A stretch of 64,000 nucleotides of DNA from DATBRC01 sp036560485. Its GTDB lineage: Bacteria > Pseudomonadota > Gammaproteobacteria > Burkholderiales > Burkholderiaceae_D. Of this stretch, positions 54,970 through 63,692 are shown piece by piece. Each line of letters opens with the position of its first letter. The first letter of the stretch is position 1. The notes under the pieces are model-generated. The model was not told the DNA's origin, searched no databases, and worked only from the letters and a program-made list of their open reading frames with translations. The stretch covers positions 8,272-72,271 of the forward strand of contig DATBRC010000019.1 of the NCBI GenBank assembly GCA_036560485.1, read 5' to 3'. The translations under genes and the position numbers were made by a program.

Positions 54970-55647
54970 TTAGACAATAAGAGGGCGAGACAATTTGTCC
55001 GGCGAACTATCACGCGCGGCTGTTGCCGCCTGCGCGGCCAACGCGCCGATCCGACTCCAGTTCTTTGCATCGATCAAATCGGCTGTGCACATCCATGAAC
55101 CGCCGACACACATCACGCTAGGTAGCGCTAACATATGTGGCATAGTTTCAATCGTGATACCGCCTGTGAGGCAAAAGCGAACATCTGGAAAGGGACCGGC
55201 CAAGGCTTTCACCAACCTGCTTCCGCCAAGCAAATCGGCGGGAAACAGTTTGACGACATCGAAGCCATACTCCATTGCCAGCATCAGGTCACTGGCATGG
55301 CTTACACCAGGAATGAACGGTAATCTGGAACAGGCGACCGCGTGCGCGAGTTGCGGCGTAATGCCGGGGCTCAGGGCGAAAGCGGCACCTGCTTCAGCGG
55401 CTGCTTCCAACTGCTGTTGGGTCAATACCGTGCCGGCGCCAATTATGACGTCAGGACAAGCCTTGATTACCTCTCGCAAGACGTTCAATGCGTTCGGCGT
55501 GCGAAACGTGATTTCGACAGCGGATAGTCCCTGCTCGGCAAGCGTGGTGACGCAGTTGATCGCCAAGTCGATGTCGTCGACGACGAGGATCGGCAGAATC
55601 CGAATTTCTTTCAGGCTTGACAGGACGGATTGCAACGTTGGTTTCAT
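54970..55647 (-). CDS. eda: KDPG aldolase (copy 2)
   Basis: 225 residues, paralogous to the 36016-36648 protein. The Schiff-base lysine in VVKLFPADLLGG and the Glu in VEITFRT are kept, so it should be active on KDPG or a close relative such as KDPGal. GAGGAA precedes the ATG at 55647. A decayed dehydratase lies immediately upstream on the same strand, so this was once a second edd-eda type pair. Confidence 0.92.
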   Translation of the reverse strand: MKPTLQSVLSSLKEIRILPILVVDDIDLAINCVTTLAEQGLSAVEITFRTPNALNVLREVIKACPDVIIGAGTVLTQQQLEAAAEAGAAFALSPGITPQLAHAVACSRLPFIPGVSHASDLMLAMEYGFDVVKLFPADLLGGSRLVKALAGPFPDVRFCLTGGITIETMPHMLALPSVMCVGGSWMCTADLIDAKNWSRIGALAAQAATAARDSSPDKLSRPLIV

Positions 55648-55677
55648 ATATCGGTTCCTCAACTTAGAGTGCTACAG

Positions 55678-55899
55678 TCAAGCTTCAAAGAGTGTCGAGG
55701 CACCTAGCTCGGCCGACGAAACGTGCTGCCGCTGAGCTTGGAACAATTTTCGACCATAGTCGACAGCTTGTTCCGATGAAAGTCGACGAGGCTCGCGAGC
55801 GTTCAATTCGTCCTCGGACACCATTAACTACAAAGTCCCCGCTGCAACATCCAGCGCGATCAAGTCGCCATCCCGCACTCGCGCGAGCGACCACGGGAT
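55678..55899 (-). pseudogene. C-terminal remnant of an Edd/IlvD-family dehydratase
   Basis: One frame reads SLARVRDGDLIALDVAAGTL, then a TAG stop, then LMVSEDELNARE...DYGRKLFQAQRQHVSSAELGAST. This is the typical C-terminal tail of dihydroxy-acid, phosphogluconate or sugar-acid dehydratases (VRDGDLI.LD...GTL, then GR.LF....VS.AEQGAS). The N-terminal 500-odd residues are gone. It lies 31 bp upstream of eda2. Confidence 0.65.
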
Positions 55900-55973
55900 T
55901 CAGACTCATGAGAACCTCATTTATTTTGCGCAAACGACAGGATGAGAACAGCATAGCACAAAACAAGATTAAT

Positions 55974-55988
55974 TGTAGTAAACAAATC
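55974..55988. promoter_or_regulatory. HexR-like half box ahead of the eda2 operon
   Basis: TGTAGTAAACAAATC shares TGTAGTAAA with the site before edd (34048). The right half is poor. It lies in an AT-rich stretch that should contain the promoter for eda2-ppc-gap-pyk-eno. Confidence 0.35.
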
Positions 55989-56118
55989 AAAAATGATTAA
56001 ACTTTGACTTTTTTACACACAATTCAGCTAAAAATATCTAATAAAATTACATATATTGCGGCAGGCCTACTCACTGCAGATATGGCGATGACGGATGGGC
56101 GAGCTGCTGTGAGCCTCC

Positions 56119-57153
56119 CTAAGCGCTATCGCGCGTCATCAACGCGAATCCCAGATCGATGTGCGTAGGAATGGTTGCCTCGCCGACGATCGCACGAATC
56201 AGCAATGAAGCAGCTTCAAAGCCAATCCGATATAGTGGCGTCGCAACTGTCGTCACGTCAGGGCTCATGCAAGCCGAGCCGGGTAAATCATTAAAGCCGC
56301 ACACCGCGAGCTGACTGGGGATCGCAATCCCGCGGCGCTGGCATTGATAGATTGCGCCATGCGCCAAATCGTCATTGCAGCAAAATACCGCATCACAGTC
56401 AGGCGCAATCGTCAGCAATCGATCGATTAATTCGCAGCCCAATGCGATGGTGGATGGATCGGGCACCATCAATTCGCGACGCGGATCGTGCCCACCAGCT
56501 TCGCAAAGCGCTTGACGGTACCCCTTGGCGCGCTCCAAGGTGCGTTCATCGAGTTGCGAACCAATGAAGCCGATGCGGCGATAACCTTTGTCGAGCAGGT
56601 AGCAGGTCAGCGCGCGCCCCGCTTTTTCCTGCGACAACCCGACTGACATGCGATTGGGATCGGCGGAGAGATCCATCATTGACACGACCGGGATGCCTGA
56701 CCAATCCAGCATATGCATGACCCGCTCACTTTGTGCCAGGCCGGTCAACAGGATCCCCTCCGGATTGGACTGCAGATAAATCTCAAGCAGCTTTTCTTCC
56801 CTGACACCGGAATAGCGGGTGTTGCCAATCAATATATGGTAGTCGTGCGAATCCAGCGCATCCTGGATCCCGGCGATCACTTCAATAAACACGGCGTTCG
56901 ACAGCGAGGGAATCAAGACGGCGATAACCTTCGAGCGCGCGGACGCCAGTGCACGTGCGGCTCGGTTCGGCACGTAACCGAGATCGTGTACAGCTTGTTC
57001 GACGCGAGCGCGCAATTCTTCGGATACCAATTCCGGATGCGACAGCGCGCGTGATGCGGTCATCGTTGCCACCTTGGCCCGTTTTGCCACATCCGTCAAC
57101 GAAACCTTCCTACTACCACGACCTGAATCTTCGGAGGATTTAAAGCGTGGCAT
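56119..57153 (-). CDS. LacI-family transcriptional regulator (paralogue 2)
   Basis: 344 residues, highly similar to the 38164-39204 protein over its whole length. Helix-turn-helix VSLTDVAKRAKVATMTASRALSHPELVS, hinge YVPNRAARALAS, then the effector domain (NTRYSGVREEKLLEIYLQSNPEGILLTGL). The recognition helix is identical to paralogue 1. It lies downstream of the porin gene, from which it is separated by a terminator. It probably represses the porin, DctP and TRAP genes until a sugar acid is bound. Confidence 0.92.
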   Translation of the reverse strand: MPRFKSSEDSGRGSRKVSLTDVAKRAKVATMTASRALSHPELVSEELRARVEQAVHDLGYVPNRAARALASARSKVIAVLIPSLSNAVFIEVIAGIQDALDSHDYHILIGNTRYSGVREEKLLEIYLQSNPEGILLTGLAQSERVMHMLDWSGIPVVSMMDLSADPNRMSVGLSQEKAGRALTCYLLDKGYRRIGFIGSQLDERTLERAKGYRQALCEAGGHDPRRELMVPDPSTIALGCELIDRLLTIAPDCDAVFCCNDDLAHGAIYQCQRRGIAIPSQLAVCGFNDLPGSACMSPDVTTVATPLYRIGFEAASLLIRAIVGEATIPTHIDLGFALMTRDSA

Positions 57154-57199
57154 TGGCGCTGACCTCTACAAGTCTTTGCAGTCTATCGCGAGTGAATTG

Positions 57200-57228
57200 A
57201 AAAAGGGAAGGCCGGGGCTGGCCTTCCC
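57200..57228 (-). terminator. Rho-independent terminator of the porin gene
   Basis: On the minus strand GGGAAGGCC-agcccc-GGCCTTCCC is followed by TTTTT: a nine-base-pair GC-rich stem and T-run, 119 bp after the porin stop. Confidence 0.85.
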
Positions 57229-57346
57229 GCAAAGAAATGGCGCGCGTTGAACTGCACGCCACTCCCGGAGACAAACAACAAATCAACTGACTGAAACTCC
57301 CACCACACGTTTGCCAAGATCAGAAAATCTGATCAAAGCCACGAAT

Positions 57347-58519
57347 TTAGAACACATGCTTCATGCCGATTGCATACGTCGTAGCCGACTCGCCTGCCAC
57401 CATAACGGAACCGTTTGCGGAGCTGCCTGCATTAAAAGACTGGTACACACCGGCCGAATCGTTGCTGAGCTTGTTGTAATACACGCCAACCGTAGTGCGC
57501 GGAGACAATGCACGATCCCATCCCAACGTCCAGCATTTGGCGCCGCTATCGGCCGCCGTCGACAAGTTGCCTGCCCTGGTATAGCTGGACAACAGCGTGT
57601 TCGGCCCGAACGAGTAATTGATAGGCACTTCCCAGGCGGTGCGGGTCATGTTAGATCCGGGGGCGCCCGGAACCAAATAAGTGCCGGTACGACCGACGTT
57701 GAGCAACGCGGCGCGATCAACTTGCAAACCGATTTTCAAACCTGACGCAAACAGATACGAGCCGGAAAGGCGCGCTTCGCGCTGGTCGGCGGTCGCCGCT
57801 GTCACTACCACCGGACGACCTTCTGCGTTCGAATTCCAGTAAGCCAGATTCAAATAGATTGGCCCTCTGGAATAATTAGTCTGCAAGTAGAATTGCCGAC
57901 CTGTCGAATAGTCGCTCGGGTTCGCGCCGGCGGCGCTAGCCGGGAGTTGCCCTTCGTTGCCATTGCTGCCGCTGGCGCCGACGCCGATGCTGCCGCTGAA
58001 GCCCCCGACGTTAGGCGACCTATACATGACCGAATTGGCCACGCGGCTCGTCGTGATTCCCTGGTTGGCGACAAAGCTCAGAATATTGAACGTGCCCCAC
58101 ATGCTGTTCGGCAGAGCCGTATTGTTTCCGCCGCGCGGCAATTCCGTCGGCAAACCTTGGACATACATCATCGAGTGTTTACCCGCGGTGATCTGGCCCC
58201 ACGAACCTGCAAGGCCGACCCAGGAATCGCCATTGCTCAAGCCGTTGCCGACACCAATAGTACTGCCAACGTCAATGTTAAGGCGGTTTTCAATATAAAA
58301 GATCGCTGAATTTCCGCCGCCCAGGTCTTCGCTGCCTTTCAGCCAAAAGCGCGAATTGTAATCGTCGTCAATGCGGAGTTCAGTCGAAGTCGTACGCGCC
58401 GAATTGCCGATTTTGTAATCCTTGGCATTCACTTGAATGACGCCGCCGATGCTGACTTGTGCCTGGGCTGCAGGCGAGAAAGCTGCAATCACCGTGACGG
58501 CCAGTAGAGTCTTTTTCAT
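57347..58519 (-). CDS. outer-membrane porin, Burkholderia/Neisseria type
   Basis: 390 residues with a signal peptide (about 1-21, ending AQAQ) and a 16-strand general porin: VSIGGVIQVNAKDY, SRFWLKGSEDLGGGNSAIFYIE, WVGLAGSWGQITAGKH, and a C-terminal TYAIGMKHVF ending in Phe. It lets small hydrophilic solutes into the periplasm. GGAG lies about 9 bp before the ATG at 58519. Two LacI-type operators lie 118-198 bp upstream, suggesting a substrate-inducible porin for sugar acids. Confidence 0.93.
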   Translation of the reverse strand: MKKTLLAVTVIAAFSPAAQAQVSIGGVIQVNAKDYKIGNSARTTSTELRIDDDYNSRFWLKGSEDLGGGNSAIFYIENRLNIDVGSTIGVGNGLSNGDSWVGLAGSWGQITAGKHSMMYVQGLPTELPRGGNNTALPNSMWGTFNILSFVANQGITTSRVANSVMYRSPNVGGFSGSIGVGASGSNGNEGQLPASAAGANPSDYSTGRQFYLQTNYSRGPIYLNLAYWNSNAEGRPVVVTAATADQREARLSGSYLFASGLKIGLQVDRAALLNVGRTGTYLVPGAPGSNMTRTAWEVPINYSFGPNTLLSSYTRAGNLSTAADSGAKCWTLGWDRALSPRTTVGVYYNKLSNDSAGVYQSFNAGSSANGSVMVAGESATTYAIGMKHVF

Positions 58520-58636
58520 CAAAATTTTCTCCAAAAGTAGTTAATCAAACCAAACGTTGTGCCTACGCAGCGCATTTCTCTACCTGGTCACCTATTCCGC
58601 ATTTTCAGGTTGACTTTATTTCTTTTAGGCATAGAA

Positions 58637-58650
58637 TGATATCGCTACCA
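58637..58650. promoter_or_regulatory. LacI-type operator between porin and dctP3 (copy 1)
   Basis: TGATATCGCTACCA, CG-centred. In the divergent region of the porin and the orphan DctP gene; 67 bp from the next copy. Confidence 0.65.
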
Positions 58651-58703
58651 TTGCAATAGTAGACTGGTGGAAACGCAAAAGTAAAGAGAATTTGAGAAAA
58701 ATA

Positions 58704-58717
58704 TGGTATCGCTACCA
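58704..58717. promoter_or_regulatory. LacI-type operator between porin and dctP3 (copy 2)
   Basis: TGGTATCGCTACCA, the most symmetrical copy in the window, 114 bp before the orphan DctP start. Paired sites spaced 67 bp apart fit cooperative or looped LacI-type repression. Confidence 0.7.
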
Positions 58718-58830
58718 AATTGGCGTGCCAATCGGTAAATTCGTGGCATTTTCGCGACAGTTGCCGGCGGTGCAATTCGCGCAACGCGGTGTCAACCGCG
58801 CTGCGATCACACATTAGAGGGGAGAGAAAA

Positions 58831-59919
58831 ATGAACATCATCGATATCAAGAAAGCTATCGCACTGGTCATCGTTTGGGCCTGCATGATTGGAATGGGTC
58901 AAACTGTCTTTGCGCAAGTCAACGTGCGCGAAATCAGGGTCGGGATCGGTTTGAGCGATACCCATCCGCAGGGCTTGGCAGTTACGAAATTTGCCGAATT
59001 GGTCGCCAAGCGCTCTGAAGGAAAAATTCGGGTCAGGCTGCATGCCAACGGCACACTGGGGAACGATCAAAGTATGATCGAGGACTTGAAGACGGGAAAA
59101 CTCGAAATGTGCGTGCCAGATACGGCGACGCTTGTTCCGCAAGTCAGTGGCTTCGGGATTCTGAATATCCCATTCTTGTTTACCACCGAAACAGACGCTG
59201 ACGCATTGCTGGACAGCCCGTTCGGCGACAAGCTCCAGGCTAAATTGCAGGAAAAAGGTTTGGTCGGACTCGGGTTTTGGGAAAACGGATTTCGTAGCGT
59301 GACCAATAACGCTCGCCCGATATTGCAACTGGAAGATATGCATGGATTGCGCATGCGGGTAATCAAGAATCCGCTGTATATCGACATGTTCAATGCGCTC
59401 GGCTCGACGCCAGTGCCGATGCCGTTTCCCGAAGTCTATAACGCGCTCCACGACAACAAGATCGACGGCCAGGAAAATCCACTGGCGACGATCCAGAATT
59501 CAAAGTTCTATAGCGTTCAAAAATATCTGACATTGACCCGTCACGCATATAGCGCCTGGGTGCTGCTGATGAGCAAAAAATTGTGGGACGAACTTTCGCC
59601 GCAAGAGAAAGCCATCATCAAGGAATCCGCTCTCGAAGCGCGCGACTTCGAGCGCAAGACTATCCGCGCAAATAACGGCTTCCTGTTGGAATTACTGAAG
59701 AAGGAAGGAATGACAATCAACGAGGTCTCGACCCTCGAACATTCCAAATTGCGCATGGCTGCCCGCCCCATCACCAAAAAGTATCAGAAAGAATTTGGTA
59801 AAGATTGGTCGGATGCGATGTATCTAGGGCTTACGGCCAATGAAATGAAGAAATTCAATCAAGCCACAGGACCTGCGGTCAGTACGACTGCAACGGCAAA
59901 CAAAGAGGCACGGCAATAA
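58831..59919 (+). CDS. dctP: orphan TRAP solute-binding protein DctP
   Basis: 362 residues with a signal peptide (about 1-28, ending VFAQ). DctP family: VREIRVGIGLSDTHPQG, LNIPFLFTTETDADAL, FWENGFRSVTNN, LRMRVIKNPLYIDMF and DGQENPLATIQ. More distant from the other two DctP sequences here than they are from each other, and with about 30 extra C-terminal residues. No dctQ or dctM accompanies it, so it must borrow a membrane partner, perhaps DctQM at 40619-42432. GAGGGGAG lies 7 bp before the ATG at 58831. Confidence 0.9.
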   Translation: MNIIDIKKAIALVIVWACMIGMGQTVFAQVNVREIRVGIGLSDTHPQGLAVTKFAELVAKRSEGKIRVRLHANGTLGNDQSMIEDLKTGKLEMCVPDTATLVPQVSGFGILNIPFLFTTETDADALLDSPFGDKLQAKLQEKGLVGLGFWENGFRSVTNNARPILQLEDMHGLRMRVIKNPLYIDMFNALGSTPVPMPFPEVYNALHDNKIDGQENPLATIQNSKFYSVQKYLTLTRHAYSAWVLLMSKKLWDELSPQEKAIIKESALEARDFERKTIRANNGFLLELLKKEGMTINEVSTLEHSKLRMAARPITKKYQKEFGKDWSDAMYLGLTANEMKKFNQATGPAVSTTATANKEARQ

Positions 59920-60089
59920 GAGTGAGGCAATGATTGCCGGCAACTGGCGAATCAACATCGTTCTCCCGGAATTTGCCGACGCTAGAACTGCGCTGTAATC
60001 AGGTTCCTCTGTCTCGTAATGAGGTTTGGGCCGATCACGTAAAACGGCACCTCTGATTGTTTTTAAAAGCCATTTAACGGAAACAAATA

Positions 60090-60350
60090 ATGAATCAACT
60101 AAAAGAAATACATCCGGTATCGCGTCTGATGGACGTATCAGAAGTGGCGATTCAATCTCCATTGGCGGTACTATCGCTGCGCGAAAAGGAAGTTCTGGAC
60201 TTAATCTTGGAAGGCCACATAAACAAAGTGATCGGCGATAAGCTTGGCATAAGTAGACGTACAGTGGAAGCACATCGTGCAAGTATTTTCCATAAAACAA
60301 ATGTAAGAAATGCGATGGAGTTAGTACGCTTGCTGAAGTCAAATCCATAG
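60090..60350 (+). CDS. small LuxR/FixJ-type DNA-binding protein
   Basis: 86 residues containing only a GerE-type helix-turn-helix: LSLREKEVLDLILEGHINKVIGDKLGISRRTVEAHRASIFHKTNVRNAMELVRL. No receiver or ligand domain. It could be a functional stand-alone regulator or the C-terminal relic of a FixJ-like response regulator; its own ATG with GGAAAC upstream makes the first possible. Convergent with the DUF4145-like gene. Confidence 0.75.
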   Translation: MNQLKEIHPVSRLMDVSEVAIQSPLAVLSLREKEVLDLILEGHINKVIGDKLGISRRTVEAHRASIFHKTNVRNAMELVRLLKSNP

Positions 60351-60650
60351 CTGCTTAGCGTCAAGCACTGCCTGAATGGCTTTAGCCAAGTCATGTTGAG
60401 TGTATCCATTCTCTCGCAATAAAGCTTGAAGACAACGGCGACTTAAAGCAGCTGAGGCTTTGGGGCTATCAGCAAAAACAAGACATGCCTCGTTAAAATC
60501 GTCAGCGAGATGTTGTGGCACCTCCTGTGGTGCGAAAGGGCGGCCCGCTCCCTTAGGATAGATGAGCCAACTTTTAAATTCCGCCCCCAGACCATTCACT
60601 GCTTTGAGAAACAAAATGGCCTTTTTACAATCTTGGGAAGGACACGCCAT
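60339..60650 (-). CDS. DUF4145-like protein, 5' end probably damaged
   Basis: From the first available ATG (60650), 103 residues with ADDFNEACLVFADSPKASAALSRRCLQALLRENG, the DUF4145 core. The same frame stays open and protein-like upstream to about 60788, adding a zinc-ribbon-like start (QCPHC...MACPSQDC) that normal members possess. However, it contains no start codon and begins after a TAA. So the gene has probably lost its start or carries a frameshift near the tRNA attachment site. DUF4145 proteins occur near restriction and defence genes; function unknown. Confidence 0.55.
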   Translation of the reverse strand: MACPSQDCKKAILFLKAVNGLGAEFKSWLIYPKGAGRPFAPQEVPQHLADDFNEACLVFADSPKASAALSRRCLQALLRENGYTQHDLAKAIQAVLDAKQLWI

Positions 60651-60884
60651 ATAAGCCGCTTTCCAATAAACCGGCCTCTTATTCAGTTCACCGATTGGCT
60701 GAACATTGGCTGGATTAGCTATATAGACTTCCGAAAAACCTGCGTGAATTTCAACTCTGCAGTGAGGGCATTGTATATATGAACTCCATTTTCGTTTTTA
60801 TTGGAGAAGCAATACAAGAATCGAGGGTGGATTTGTGGGTAGAAATACGAGAATGCGCTGAAACCCGCATGGATATTGATGTTC

Positions 60885-60943
<59 letters not shown>

Positions 60944-61026
60944 AGTAATGCGTTGTTAAATTTCCATATAAATCAATTACTTAAAATATAGATTGCGGAC
61001 TTTGCAAATTCTTTGCAAAATTACGC

Positions 61027-62262
61027 ATGAACGAAATTCTCGAAAAATTTATCGTTGATGAAGGCTTACACATCTACCTGCAGCGTAACAGCACAGTGTG
61101 GTTGGCGCGATTCAAAATCAGTGGCAAATGGATGTCGCGCACGACAAAGCAACGTGACAAGAATAAAGCAATAACAGCGGCCATAAAGATCAAAGCCGGG
61201 TGCGAAGCGCTTACAGAAGCGGGACACTCCATCCAAACCAAAGCATTTAGAGATGTCGCTAAGTTAGCCATCGAACGCATGGATGCGACGCCAGCAGGCG
61301 CTAAAGGCCAAGGCTCTTTTAAAGACTACAAATTATTCTTGAACCGTTATCACATTCCCTTCTTCGATCGCACGCACATTACAAACATTGACCGTGAAAA
61401 GCTGATTGAATTTGATCGATGGCGCGAAAAAGAATCAAAACGTACACCTACGCAGTCAACGCTCAAGAGCCACAATGCAGCACTACAACGGGTTTTTGAT
61501 GAAGCTGTCATACGCAAATGGATGGTTCCGGCACAAGTCCCCGCCCTATCCGCTGCATCCGGCAGTCCTGGCACGAGACGTGATTACTTTACACCAGAAG
61601 AAGTTACCAAGATAACCAACTCGTTTGATACTTGGATTTCTGAAAGCCGCACACAAGCATCGAAGGACGTTCGTCAGTTACTATTCTGTTACTTTCAAGT
61701 GGCTGTTTATACAGGACTGCGACCCGGCACAGAGATGGATAATTTGCGCTGGAACGACATCCAAATAAAAGATGAGTCTGATTTACCGCACATCGTCATC
61801 ACCGTTCGCAAGGGTAAAACCACGCTTCACACAGGTTCAAGGCTGGTAGTTGCGTATGCAGGCATCATGGACATGATTCTTGACATGCATGCGAGGTCAC
61901 ACGAAAGCAATGATGAAGATTTTGAAGTCCCAGACGACTATAACCCCCTAGTCTTCCGACTTCCCAATGGCAAAACGACCGAGCAACTTGGTCGCAATTT
62001 TACTTTGCTGCTTAGGCGCTTGAAAATGGAAAACGGACCATCCGGCAAACGGACGCTGTACTCGCTTCGGCACACATACATTACAATGAAATTACTCGAA
62101 GGTGTACCTGCTGCTGTGATTGCCAAACAATGCGGCACAAGTACTGCAATGATCGAACTCCACTATAGCCATCTTACTTCTCTCATGTACACAAAGGAAC
62201 TGGTAGGCAATGAATCGGGAGCATTGACGCAGCTTGTGCGGAAATATGTCGATCTGATGTAA
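61027..62262 (+). CDS. int: tyrosine recombinase / integrase
   Basis: 411 residues. N-terminal arm/core-binding region, then a catalytic domain with R232 in YTGLRPGTE, a Lys in VRKGKT, R348-H349 in YSLRHTYIT and the nucleophile Y380 in LHYSHL. The His normally three residues before the second Arg is replaced by Tyr, as in several island integrases. It begins 84 bp inside the tRNA-Ser half-site, the usual position, and should catalyse integration and excision of the element to its right. Confidence 0.92.
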   Translation: MNEILEKFIVDEGLHIYLQRNSTVWLARFKISGKWMSRTTKQRDKNKAITAAIKIKAGCEALTEAGHSIQTKAFRDVAKLAIERMDATPAGAKGQGSFKDYKLFLNRYHIPFFDRTHITNIDREKLIEFDRWREKESKRTPTQSTLKSHNAALQRVFDEAVIRKWMVPAQVPALSAASGSPGTRRDYFTPEEVTKITNSFDTWISESRTQASKDVRQLLFCYFQVAVYTGLRPGTEMDNLRWNDIQIKDESDLPHIVITVRKGKTTLHTGSRLVVAYAGIMDMILDMHARSHESNDEDFEVPDDYNPLVFRLPNGKTTEQLGRNFTLLLRRLKMENGPSGKRTLYSLRHTYITMKLLEGVPAAVIAKQCGTSTAMIELHYSHLTSLMYTKELVGNESGALTQLVRKYVDLM

Positions 62263-62318
62263 CGTCATCGCTATTCGCTGCGCCATACCTACAATATCAA
62301 CAATGAGGAACTTGTCAC

Positions 62319-62981
62319 ATGGCTGATCTTGACGATACGCATACCAGTCGGCGGCTGCAGAGGCGTATATCTGAGCTTGAGGCAGGTGACGAGATTGCAA
62401 AACGTGATATTTATGCTGTGCTGAACGAGCAGCAACAGCATGAGTTGGAGTCTGAGCTTGAATCACTACAGGCATTAAAAAAGCAATCCAAAGCAAGAAC
62501 AGCCGAAGACAAAAAAGCACTTGGCTGGAAGACGATTCGGGAAGTCAGAATCGAGGTGCTAAAGCGAGCATTGGCGCAGGCTGAGGCAAAAGATTTGGAT
62601 GCATTAAAAGCGAAACAGGATGATGCTGAAGTCCGACGAGCTCGAATTTACATGGAAGCATTTTACGAGGCAAGGAAGGCTGGAAAGTCGACAAACGTTG
62701 CACACACTTGGGCTAACAATCAATTGACACGAGCTGGATTAAACAGGATGGACTGTCAAGTTGACGGAGTCACCGACGCAAGAGCCAAAGCAATCTTGGA
62801 ATTAGATGAATTAAATCGACAAAAGGCAAAGTCAGAAATGACGGCGGATGAGCTTGAACAACTTGAGTTGCTGGAAGAGCACTTCAAAATGGTCGCATCC
62901 AGTCAGCAAGGCCGAAAAGACCCAAAAGACCAAACCGATCGATCGATCGATTGGTCGGTTGATCAGATAAACAGGCGATAG
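62319..62981 (+). CDS. hypothetical coiled-coil protein in the island
   Basis: 220 residues, highly charged and almost entirely helical, with coiled-coil-like stretches (LQRRISELEAGDEIAKRD, EQQQHELESELESLQALKKQ, ELEQLELLEEHFKM). GAGGA lies about 9 bp before the ATG. No family recognised, no signal peptide. It follows the integrase by 56 bp on the same strand and is probable island cargo. Confidence 0.7.
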   Translation: MADLDDTHTSRRLQRRISELEAGDEIAKRDIYAVLNEQQQHELESELESLQALKKQSKARTAEDKKALGWKTIREVRIEVLKRALAQAEAKDLDALKAKQDDAEVRRARIYMEAFYEARKAGKSTNVAHTWANNQLTRAGLNRMDCQVDGVTDARAKAILELDELNRQKAKSEMTADELEQLELLEEHFKMVASSQQGRKDPKDQTDRSIDWSVDQINRR

Positions 62982-63203
62982 GGACTTGGCGTAAGGCCAT
63001 GTTTAGTTAAAAGCACGGTTTTTGCAGCGGTAGTCCCAATGTCCCAAACCGTGCTTTTACAAAAACTCATGTCCTTGTTGCTGGCATGGGTCCGGGATTG
63101 CATAATATTGCGATTCTGGAAATGACTCAGCTTCACTATTTCTCTCTTATGGCAGTCATAATTAGACAAACAACTGGCTCTCACAGAAGAAACCGAAACT
63201 GAA

Positions 63204-63632
63204 ATGAAACGAAGCCTTTTAAACTCGCCCGAAAATCGAGCATACGAAGTGTTCAGGTCTCTATTCGACTCTGAAGAAGACCTTGCTGCTTGGTTGTGGG
63301 CGTACAAGGACAATATTGTCCCTGATTGTATCTACCACGATGGAACGGACGGATTTCCGAAAGAGTACGTAGAAAGCATTCAGACTGAGGATTTGAAGAC
63401 CGGGGAGATAACGGTTTTTGGTGGCATGCCCAGCGTGATAACCGTTTCCGGTATTGGGACGCATCAAGAGCGTGCAGAGATCTCATGGATGTCCCCGGCG
63501 GATAACCCCTCAAAAAAGCCAACGGAATTGCGGGAATCACAAGTGCGTGTATATGAACGTACGCTGGCCGACTATCAAAAGTGGGCAAAAGCGAATGGCA
63601 TTAAAAGCAGAATGCCGATCATGAAAAAGTAA
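63204..63632 (+). CDS. hypothetical island protein
   Basis: 142 residues, soluble and acidic in the N-terminal half (VFRSLFDSEEDLAAWLWAYKD) with a Lys-rich end. No recognised domain. The ribosome-binding sequence is weak. Its short-ORF neighbours and the integrase upstream place it in mobile-element cargo. Confidence 0.6.
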   Translation: MKRSLLNSPENRAYEVFRSLFDSEEDLAAWLWAYKDNIVPDCIYHDGTDGFPKEYVESIQTEDLKTGEITVFGGMPSVITVSGIGTHQERAEISWMSPADNPSKKPTELRESQVRVYERTLADYQKWAKANGIKSRMPIMKK

Positions 63633-63692
63633 TTGTCGATGCCTTCGTTACCATTGCAAGCCAAACTGATCAATCAAACCCAATCACCAATC

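Noticed and set aside
55120..55133. AGGTAGCGCTAACA, similar to the LacI-type operator
   Set aside because: It lies inside the eda2 coding region (codons for MLALPS) and matches only partly; probably chance.
59824..60348. 174-residue minus-strand frame
   Set aside because: Antisense to the end of dctP3 and the LuxR-type gene, with Cys-rich, non-protein-like composition.
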